DNA of 5,812 nt from Chitinophagaceae bacterium (GTDB lineage Bacteria > Bacteroidota > Bacteroidia > Chitinophagales > Chitinophagaceae). The stretch spans positions 1 through 5,812 of the forward strand of contig JAICHT010000230.1 in assembly GCA_025924755.1 (NCBI GenBank). The letters are read 5' to 3'. Made by a program: the position numbers and the translations under genes. Below, one piece after another: positions 1 to 5,812 of the stretch; positions within the stretch are counted from its first letter, which is position 1; the number at the start of each line of letters is the position of its first letter. Below the pieces are notes generated by a model. The model saw only the letters and a list, made by a program, of their open reading frames with translations. It had not been told where the DNA came from and made no database searches.

Positions 1-161
1 TATTCCAACTTGAAATCTCCAAGTCATTTATTTAAATCTTCGCCGGCTCAACCTACATTATATTCTCAACAAAAAAAGCAAAACTTTTTATATATTCATA
101 ACGTAATAAGCCATAGGATGCAACTGAGAAATCCGAATAAATCAGTTGTTGTAATTTATAA
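1..161. other. AT-rich leader upstream of the four-gene operon
   Basis: This stretch precedes the first gene and is strongly AT-rich, with short A and T runs around 70-95. No RNA gene, convincing inverted repeat or clear Bacteroidota-type promoter (TTG, then TAnnTTTG about 20 bases later) could be identified. It probably holds the operon promoter because the four genes downstream are closely packed and share a strand. An in-frame TAA at 159-161 directly abuts the ATG of the first gene, so that gene cannot extend into this region. Confidence 0.5.
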
Positions 162-2930
162 ATGCTTGCCTCCAGAAATACTAAAATAATCGGGCTGCTT
201 ACAATTGTTGTAGTAGCTGCTTCTGCTTTTATAGTAAATAGCAGTAGTCATACCATTGATTTTAATACCGAAGTAAAACCGATACTTAATAAGAAATGTA
301 TTACCTGCCATGGAGGTGTGAGACGCCAAAGTGGATTTAGTTTGTTGTTCCGTTCAGAAGCACTGGCAAAAGCAAAGTCGGGCAAGCCCGCTATTATACC
401 CGGCGATCCCGATCATAGTGAAATGATCCGCCGGTTGAAATTGAAAGACCCTGAAGACCGCATGCCCTACAAGCATGAGCCATTAAGCGAAGAAGAGATC
501 ACTACATTAACCCGGTGGATAAAACAGGGAGCGCAATGGGGAACACACTGGGCGTATGTTCCGGTAAAAGAAGTGGCTGTTCCTAAACCATCCGCTTCGC
601 TTTTTGGTTTACTGCCGGCATCTAAAAATAATTGGGTTAAAAATGATATTGACTATTTTATTGGTGACAAATTAAAGCAGCAAAAGTTACAGCCTTCGCC
701 GGAAGCTGATCCTTCCACTTTAATAAGACGTGTAAGTTTAGACCTAACAGGATTACCGCCATCCGCTGCTTTGCAACAGCAATACTTCAACAATAAAAGC
801 GGTAAAGCATATGAGCAACTGGTAGACTCCTTATTAGCTTCTCCGCATTTTGGCGAACGCTGGGCCACTATGTGGATGGACCTGGCCCGGTATGCCGATA
901 CCAAAGGATATGAAAGAGACGCCAGTCGCAACATTTGGCACTACCGCGATTGGCTGATTCGAGCTTTCAATAATGATAAACCGTATAACCAGTTTTTGGT
1001 AGAACAACTAGCCGGCGATCTATTGCCGAACAGCACCGATGATCAGTTAATAGCTACTGCGTTTCACCGTAATACCATGACCAATGATGAAGGAGGTACG
1101 GATAATGAAGAATTCAGAACGGCAGCTATTATTGACAGGGTGAACACTACGTGGGAAGGCCTGATGGGAACGACCTTCGCCTGCGTGCAATGTCATAGCC
1201 ATCCGTATGATCCTTTTACACATGAAGAGTATTACAAGTTCATGGCTTTCTTTAACGATACAAGAGATGAAGATACCAATGCCGATTATCCGTTACTGCG
1301 CCACTTTTCTGCAGAAGATAGTTTGAAGCTGCTGCTAATAAAGAACTGGTTACAGAACAATGGATATCCGGCAGAAGAAAAAAGGGTATACCGGTTCTTA
1401 AAAACATGGCAGCCAGCTGTTAACTCTATTCAGGCGGATAGCTTTACCAATGCCGAATTAAATGATACCAAATGGCTGGCGTTCCGAAACAATGCAGTGG
1501 CCCGTTTAAAGCATATTGATCTGCAGGACAAATCGCAACTGATCTACCGTTACCAGGGCTATAAGGCAGGCGGCGTTTGGACAATACATATAGACAATGC
1601 AAAGGGTCCTGTTTTGCAAACGATACCGGTGGCTAACACTAAAGGCTGGCATATAGCAACTGCAAGTTTACAGCCTGTAAATGGTGTGCATGATTTGTTT
1701 TTTGCATATACCAACCCCACCTTAAAAAAGCCGGAAGACAATGGAATGCTGTTCGATTGGTTTTACTTTACACAACCCCTGGCCGGGCAGGGAAAAGAAG
1801 GATATGATACCATTAAAAAATACTACTGGCAGTTGCTTGAAAAAGACGTGCCGACTACTCCGGTAATGATGGATAATCCGCCGGATATGCATCGGCCTAC
1901 GCATGTTTTTGAAAAAGGCAATTGGCTGGTAAAAGGCGAAGAAGTACAGCCAGGTGTGCCGCACTCTTTAAATCCTTTTCCTAACAAAGCACCCCGCAAC
2001 CGCTTGGGTATGGCGCAATGGCTTACCAGTGATCAAAATCCGCTAACAGCCCGGACCATTGTAAATCGCTTATGGGAGCAATTATATGGTACCGGTCTGG
2101 TGGAGACGCTGGAAGATTTAGGTACGCAGGGTGCAGAACCCACGCATAAAGAATTACTAGATTACCTCGCCTATCAATTTATGCACGAATATAACTGGAG
2201 CATCAAAAAATTATTACGGGAAATGGTGCTGTCCGCTACCTATCGGCAAGATTCAAAGGTTACAAAAGAGGCATTGGAAAAAGACCCGCTCAATAAATAT
2301 TATGCACGGGGAGCACGGGTGCGTCTGTCTGCGGAACAAATACGCGATCAGGCTTTGGCCATCAGCGGCTTGCTGAGCGAAAAGATGTATGGCGCCAGCG
2401 TAATGCCTTGGCAGCCGGAAGGGATATGGATGTCGCCCTGGAACAGTGATACCTGGGTAAAAAGTGAAGGAGATGACCAGTACCGGAGAGCCGTTTATAC
2501 TTTTTGGAAGCGTACTGCGGCTTATCCCTCCATGATTACATTTGATGGGGTGGGCAGGGAGTTTTGTACGGCCCGCAGAATACGAACCAATACACCGTTG
2601 CAGGCATTGGCTACCTTAAACGATTCGGCATATTTGGATATGGCCCGTCACTTTGCGTATCGCATGCAAAAAGAAATACCCGATAAAAATGATAGCAGAA
2701 AACAAATAAGTTATGGTTACCAAATAGCCACCTTAAAACCCATTACTACGGAAAAGCTGGATGCACTGGAGAATTTATATACTGAAGCCCGTGAAAAATT
2801 TAAAACAGATAAAGTAGCCACTTGCGATATGATAGGAGAAGATAATGAGCATAATAATTCCGAAACCGCCGCCTTGGTAGTAGTGGCAAATGCCATATTG
2901 AATTTAGATGAACTGATCACGAAGAACTAA
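162..2930 (+). CDS. PSCyt1-DUF1549-DUF1553 planctomycete-type cytochrome protein with CBM6-like insert
   Basis: A 922-residue envelope protein. Residues about 9-25 form a hydrophobic segment that acts as a signal or membrane anchor and leads to the periplasm. Residues about 33-125 form a PSCyt1 c-type cytochrome domain, with heme motif CITCH at 46-50 and a likely distal methionine in RMP (M101). Residues about 160-365 match DUF1549 (PSCyt2), including LDLTGLPP (193-200), FGERWA (230-235) and a second CXXCH, CVQCH (341-345), followed by SHPYDP. Residues about 423-540 look like a CBM6-type beta-sandwich. Residues about 610-920 match DUF1553 (PSD1): NRLGMAQWL (613-621), TARTIVNRLW (629-638), a CTARRIRTNTPLQAL block (802-816) and the terminal LNLDE. 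All expected domains are present, so the gene is full length. The start is fixed by an in-frame TAA immediately upstream. The family's reaction is not established; a role in redox-linked processing of sugars or glycans is inferred from the insert and neighbours. Confidence 0.96.
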   Translation: MLASRNTKIIGLLTIVVVAASAFIVNSSSHTIDFNTEVKPILNKKCITCHGGVRRQSGFSLLFRSEALAKAKSGKPAIIPGDPDHSEMIRRLKLKDPEDRMPYKHEPLSEEEITTLTRWIKQGAQWGTHWAYVPVKEVAVPKPSASLFGLLPASKNNWVKNDIDYFIGDKLKQQKLQPSPEADPSTLIRRVSLDLTGLPPSAALQQQYFNNKSGKAYEQLVDSLLASPHFGERWATMWMDLARYADTKGYERDASRNIWHYRDWLIRAFNNDKPYNQFLVEQLAGDLLPNSTDDQLIATAFHRNTMTNDEGGTDNEEFRTAAIIDRVNTTWEGLMGTTFACVQCHSHPYDPFTHEEYYKFMAFFNDTRDEDTNADYPLLRHFSAEDSLKLLLIKNWLQNNGYPAEEKRVYRFLKTWQPAVNSIQADSFTNAELNDTKWLAFRNNAVARLKHIDLQDKSQLIYRYQGYKAGGVWTIHIDNAKGPVLQTIPVANTKGWHIATASLQPVNGVHDLFFAYTNPTLKKPEDNGMLFDWFYFTQPLAGQGKEGYDTIKKYYWQLLEKDVPTTPVMMDNPPDMHRPTHVFEKGNWLVKGEEVQPGVPHSLNPFPNKAPRNRLGMAQWLTSDQNPLTARTIVNRLWEQLYGTGLVETLEDLGTQGAEPTHKELLDYLAYQFMHEYNWSIKKLLREMVLSATYRQDSKVTKEALEKDPLNKYYARGARVRLSAEQIRDQALAISGLLSEKMYGASVMPWQPEGIWMSPWNSDTWVKSEGDDQYRRAVYTFWKRTAAYPSMITFDGVGREFCTARRIRTNTPLQALATLNDSAYLDMARHFAYRMQKEIPDKNDSRKQISYGYQIATLKPITTEKLDALENLYTEAREKFKTDKVATCDMIGEDNEHNNSETAALVVVANAILNLDELITKN
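1428..1781 (+). other. CBM6-like carbohydrate-binding domain inserted between DUF1549 and DUF1553
   Basis: This segment encodes residues about 423-540 of the first gene. The pattern GGVWTIHIDNAKGP (470-483), then TIPVANTKGWH (487-497), then GVHDLFFAYT (508-517), then FDWFYF (531-536) follows the usual CBM6-type order: a strand ending in a small-ligand description, a GW motif, a 'G-V-H-D-L' strand and a final 'DWF.F' strand. Aromatic residues suitable for sugar stacking are present (W473, W496, F513, W533, F534). The call rests on motif recognition alone. A structural, non-binding beta-sandwich is the main alternative, and the domain edges are approximate. Confidence 0.7.
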
Positions 2931-2959
2931 TATGAAAATGACCTAACGAACTTTACATC

Positions 2960-4471
2960 ATGACCCAGAAAGAACTCCATAATCAACGGTTGCTGAAAGA
3001 AGCAGAAGCCGCTGTAATACAGCAGCATACCCGCCGCCATTTTTTAAAAGAAAGTGCGATGGGCTTTGGCGCTTTGGCCTTAGGTTCGCTGTTGCAATCC
3101 TGCGGTTTAGGTTCTTCTGCTACTGGTAATAGTATTCCTTTCGATCCGGCACATCCGTTAGCGCCTAAGCTGCCAATGTTTCCAGGCAAGGCTAAAAGTG
3201 TTATTTACCTGCATATGGCCGGTGCGCCGTCGCAACTGGAGTTGTTTGATTACAAACCAGAGTTGATGAAACTTGATGGCCAGCTTTGCCCGCAATCTTT
3301 ACTGGAAGGCAAACGCTTTGCTTTTATCCGGGGCGTACCGAAGATGTTAGGGCCGCAGGCCAAATTTGCACAATATGGCCAAAGCGGTGCCTGGGTAAGC
3401 GAACATCTGCCGCATTTTTCTAAAGTGGTGGATGAAGTAAGTTTTTTAAAGGCGTGTAGCACCGACCAATTTAATCATGCACCGGCGCAATTATTAGTAC
3501 AAACCGGCGGACCACGGTTAGGAAGGCCCAGTATCGGTTCGTGGGTGACGTATGGTTTAGGAACAGAAAATCAAAACCTGCCCGGCTTTGTCGTATTAAC
3601 CTCCGGTGGAAAATTTCCCGATGCTGGTAAAAGCGTTTGGGGCAGTGGCTTTTTGCCATCGGTATACCAGGGAGTGCAATGCCGCAGCGAAGGCGATCCG
3701 GTGTTGTTTATTAAAGATCCGCAGGGCATGGACCGCGATCTGCGCAAGGCTTCCATAGATGCCATCAATAAAGTAAATGAAGAAGAATATAAGGAGTATA
3801 ATGATCCGGAAATTTTATCCCGCATATCGCAATATGAGATGGCGTATAAAATGCAGATCTCCGTACCCGAAGTAATGAATATTAATGACGAGCCGCAATA
3901 TATTCATGAAATGTATGGTACGCAGCCGGGCAAATCCTGTATGGCCAACAATATACTATTAGCCCGGAAGCTGGTGGAAAAAGGCGTTCGTTTTGTACAA
4001 TTGTTTGATTGGGGGTGGGATAGTCATGGCACGGATGCAAACCTGGCTATTGATATTGGTTTTATTAATAAATGCCGGCAGGTGGACAGGGCCATGACGG
4101 CGTTGATACTCGACTTAAAACAACGCGGCTTATTAGAAGAAACGCTGGTAGTTTGGGGCGGTGAATTTGGAAGAACACCGATGATGGAAAACCGCGAAGG
4201 AAAGCAAAATCCATTTAAGGGCAGGGACCATCATGTAGATGCCTTCACGATCTGGATGGCCGGTGGAGGCATTCGTAAAGGATTTAGTTATGGCGAAACC
4301 GATGAAATTGGATATAACGCCATTAGTGGTAAAGTAACTCCGCATGATATACAGGCTACAATACTGAACCAGTTAGGTTTTGATCATGAAAAATTTACCT
4401 ATCAATTCCAGGGGCGGCCCTTCCGGCTGACAGACGTAAACGGGCAAGTAATTGACGACATATTAGCATAA
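2960..4471 (+). CDS. DUF1501 family protein (alkaline phosphatase/sulfatase-like fold), Tat-exported
   Basis: A 503-residue protein of the DUF1501 family, which belongs to the alkaline phosphatase/sulfatase clan and is the habitual partner of DUF1549/DUF1553 proteins. The N-terminus carries a twin-arginine motif, RRHFLK (25-30), then a hydrophobic stretch ending in LLQSC (44-48), so it may be a Tat-exported lipoprotein with C48 as lipid anchor. Family blocks are YLHMAGAPSQLELFDYKP (83-100), STDQFNHAPAQL (167-178), FDWGWDSHG (349-357), TLVVWGGEFGRTP (395-407), GRDHH (421-425) and HDIQATILNQLG (462-473). The last three fall where sulfatases have their C-terminal metal-site strand and 'DI.PTLL' helix, but GGEFG stands in place of the sulfatase SDHG/SDNG. 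D350, D354, H356, E402, D423, H424, H425 and H462 are candidate metal ligands. Enzymatic activity is unproven for the family. The gene starts 29 bp after the cytochrome gene, and an in-frame TGA at 2939-2941 limits upstream extension. Confidence 0.95.
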   Translation: MTQKELHNQRLLKEAEAAVIQQHTRRHFLKESAMGFGALALGSLLQSCGLGSSATGNSIPFDPAHPLAPKLPMFPGKAKSVIYLHMAGAPSQLELFDYKPELMKLDGQLCPQSLLEGKRFAFIRGVPKMLGPQAKFAQYGQSGAWVSEHLPHFSKVVDEVSFLKACSTDQFNHAPAQLLVQTGGPRLGRPSIGSWVTYGLGTENQNLPGFVVLTSGGKFPDAGKSVWGSGFLPSVYQGVQCRSEGDPVLFIKDPQGMDRDLRKASIDAINKVNEEEYKEYNDPEILSRISQYEMAYKMQISVPEVMNINDEPQYIHEMYGTQPGKSCMANNILLARKLVEKGVRFVQLFDWGWDSHGTDANLAIDIGFINKCRQVDRAMTALILDLKQRGLLEETLVVWGGEFGRTPMMENREGKQNPFKGRDHHVDAFTIWMAGGGIRKGFSYGETDEIGYNAISGKVTPHDIQATILNQLGFDHEKFTYQFQGRPFRLTDVNGQVIDDILA

Positions 4472-4496
4472 GCTATTGAACACCCTTATTGAAAAC

Positions 4497-5432
4497 ATGC
4501 ACCAACACAGGAGAAATTTTATTAAAACAACTGCATCCGCAACTACTGCTTTATTATTAGCATCTTTGGATGTATTATCAGCTACTAACATACCGGATAT
4601 GACGGCAACTAAGAATTTTGAATTAGTACTATTAGCTACCAACTGGGGATTTACCGGAACGCTGGACGAGTATTGTGCAAAAGTGAAAAAAGAGGGCTAC
4701 GACGGCATAGAAATATGGTGGCCGTTAGAAAAAAAGGACCAGGATGAATTGTTCGCTGCGCTAAAGAAATATGGGTTGCAGGTAGGCTTCCTTTGCGGTG
4801 GCTTGCAGGCAAATGCCAGCGAACACCTGGCATTCTTTAAAAAAATGATTGATGCCGCCGCTACCAATACGGTTCAGAAGCCACTCTATATCAACTGTCA
4901 TTCGGGGAGAGACTTTTTTTCTTACGAAGAGAATAGTGCATTTATAAATCACACCAATCAATTAGCAAAACAAACCGGTATATTGATCTGCCATGAAACA
5001 CACCGTTCCCGCATGTTGTTTGCAGCGCCTGTAGCCAGGCAATATATACAAAAGCATCCTGAGTTGCGCCTCACCTTCGATGTGTCGCACTGGTGCAATG
5101 TAAGCGAAACGCTTTTACAGGATCAGCAGGAAACCGTGGCATTGGCATTAGACCGGGTAGATCATATTCATGCCCGTATTGGCCACCCCGAAGGGCCGCA
5201 GGTAAACGATCCGCGGGCACCGGAATGGGAGGAGGCTGTTAAAGCACACCTCGCCTGGTGGGATACTGTAGTAGCCCGTAAAAAAAAGAATGGCGAACGA
5301 TTGACGATATTAACCGAATTTGGTCCGCCGGATTATATGCCTACTATGCCTTACACCAAAAAACCGTTAGCCGATCAGTGGGCTGTTAATGTGCATATGA
5401 TGCAGTTATTACGTAAACGCTATCTTTCTTAA
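4497..5432 (+). CDS. Tat-exported TIM-barrel sugar phosphate isomerase/epimerase-like protein
   Basis: A member of the xylose isomerase-like/AP endonuclease 2 TIM-barrel family. The ATG at 4497 gives 311 residues beginning directly before a twin-arginine motif, RRNFIK (5-10), and a hydrophobic segment (about 13-28). A TTG at 4476 would add seven residues; ATG is preferred because it places RR at residues 5-6. Barrel motifs are GYDGIEIWWP (68-77), NCHSGRDFF (133-141), CHETHRSR (165-172), FDVSHWCN (194-201), DHIHARIGHPEGPQ (222-235) and TEFGPPDY (273-280). E167, D195, H225 (or H223) and E274 match the Glu-Asp-His-Glu metal set known from D-tagatose 3-epimerase-type enzymes, so a divalent-metal isomerase or epimerase is likely active. 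The substrate is unknown; phosphorylated sugars are improbable because the protein is exported. It follows the DUF1501 gene by 25 bp. Confidence 0.92.
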   Translation: MHQHRRNFIKTTASATTALLLASLDVLSATNIPDMTATKNFELVLLATNWGFTGTLDEYCAKVKKEGYDGIEIWWPLEKKDQDELFAALKKYGLQVGFLCGGLQANASEHLAFFKKMIDAAATNTVQKPLYINCHSGRDFFSYEENSAFINHTNQLAKQTGILICHETHRSRMLFAAPVARQYIQKHPELRLTFDVSHWCNVSETLLQDQQETVALALDRVDHIHARIGHPEGPQVNDPRAPEWEEAVKAHLAWWDTVVARKKKNGERLTILTEFGPPDYMPTMPYTKKPLADQWAVNVHMMQLLRKRYLS

Positions 5433-5438
5433 TTTTCA

Positions 5439-5812
5439 ATGTTGCTGTTGCTTATTTCTATTACAGAATTTATTGGACGTTTTCACCCCGTACTGGTGCA
5501 TTTGCCTATTGGTATTTTGCTGGTTGGTTTACTATTGCTATGGCTGTCTCAAAAAAAACAATATGATATTTCGCCGGCTGTAATAAAGATCGTATTCCTG
5601 TGCGGTGTGTTTTCTGCATTAGCCTCCTGCATTACCGGTTATTTGTTATCGTTAAGTGGCGATTATGATAGTACATTGGTGGCCTTGCATATGTGGATGG
5701 CTATTGGGCTAACCCTGGTTGCCATGTTGTTATTTGCAAAAGTAGCCAGCGGCCAAAAAGATATAGTGTATAAATTATCATCCATTGCTTTATTGATTTT
5801 TATTATTATCAA
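5439..5812 (+). CDS. DUF2231-type polytopic membrane protein, N-terminal part (cut by window edge)
   Basis: An open frame starts at ATG 5439, six bases after the previous stop, and stays open to the window end for 124 codons. The N-terminus carries RFHPVLVHLPIGILLVG (14-30), the hallmark 'HP..VH.PIG' entry of DUF2231-like membrane domains, with H16 and H21 as possible heme or quinone-site residues. Four hydrophobic segments lie at about 18-36, 49-71, 80-100 and 112-124 (incomplete). TGYLLSLSGDYD (66-77) followed by LHMWMAIG (83-90) is also typical. In Bacteroidota such domains are often followed by a PSCyt1-type cytochrome c domain and sometimes leucine-rich repeats, but that part is not in this window. 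A membrane electron-transfer role for the upstream cytochrome protein is an inference. No Shine-Dalgarno sequence is visible. Confidence 0.85.
   Translation, partial: MLLLLISITEFIGRFHPVLVHLPIGILLVGLLLLWLSQKKQYDISPAVIKIVFLCGVFSALASCITGYLLSLSGDYDSTLVALHMWMAIGLTLVAMLLFAKVASGQKDIVYKLSSIALLIFIII

Noticed and set aside
1..27. Minus-strand ATG at 27 reading out of the window as a possible divergent gene start.
   Set aside because: Only nine codons are visible and nothing supports coding.
10..36. TTG at 10-12 followed by TATTTAAA at 29-36 as a Bacteroidota-type promoter (TTG / TAnnTTTG).
   Set aside because: The second element misses the TTTG core, the spacing is short, and the first gene is more than 120 bases away. 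Too weak to annotate.
1..189. A + strand frame starting at base 1 stays open to a TAA at 187-189 and overlaps the start of the first gene; it could be the tail of an upstream gene.
   Set aside because: The translation is rich in S, Q, K and N with no recognisable domain, and an open run of this length can occur by chance. The sequence to the left of the window would decide it.
2932..2946. Four-codon mini-ORF (ATG AAA ATG ACC TAA) between the first two genes, as a possible leader or coupling peptide.
   Set aside because: Too short to distinguish from chance and lacks any ribosome-binding signal or attenuator structure.
653..4961. Several minus-strand open frames of 60-93 codons inside the three complete genes.
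   Set aside because: They lie wholly antisense to well-supported coding sequences, have no recognisable domains or start signals, and are explained as shadows of the + strand genes.
2931..5438. Searched the intergenic gaps (2931-2959, 4472-4496, 5433-5438) for terminators, attenuators or promoters.
   Set aside because: No GC-rich hairpin followed by a T run and no promoter-like motif; consistent with read-through in one operon.

Overview
The window looks like an accessory locus from a Bacteroidota genome, most likely from the Chitinophagaceae or a relative. This rests on moderate-to-low GC with AT-rich intergenic DNA, no Shine-Dalgarno sequences before any start codon, and protein sequences resembling the Bacteroidota branches of families best known from Planctomycetes. 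No rRNA or other taxonomic marker is present, so the assignment is an inference.

Layout: positions 1-161 are an AT-rich, apparently non-coding leader. Four tightly spaced genes follow, all on the + strand. (1) 162-2930 encodes a membrane-anchored 'planctomycete cytochrome' protein with PSCyt1, DUF1549 and DUF1553 domains, two CXXCH motifs and an inserted CBM6-like beta-sandwich. (2) 2960-4471 encodes a DUF1501 protein of the alkaline phosphatase/sulfatase-like fold, with a Tat signal and a possible lipobox. (3) 4497-5432 encodes a Tat-exported TIM-barrel sugar isomerase/epimerase-like protein. (4) 5439 to the window edge is the start of a polytopic DUF2231-type membrane protein, cut off by the window. 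The gaps are 29, 25 and 6 bp with no terminator-like hairpin, so the genes are probably one operon that continues beyond the window.

How they may work together: every product carries an export or membrane signal, so the whole set is predicted to act in the cell envelope. DUF1553 and DUF1501 genes are classic neighbours of unknown biochemical function. The CBM6-like insert and the sugar-isomerase-type partner point to a carbohydrate or glycan substrate, and the heme motifs plus the DUF2231 membrane protein point to electron transfer. A periplasmic, cytochrome-linked sugar or glycan conversion system is therefore the best working hypothesis. No enzymatic reaction can be read from the sequence alone, and no mobile element, tRNA, CRISPR array or sharp compositional break was seen.
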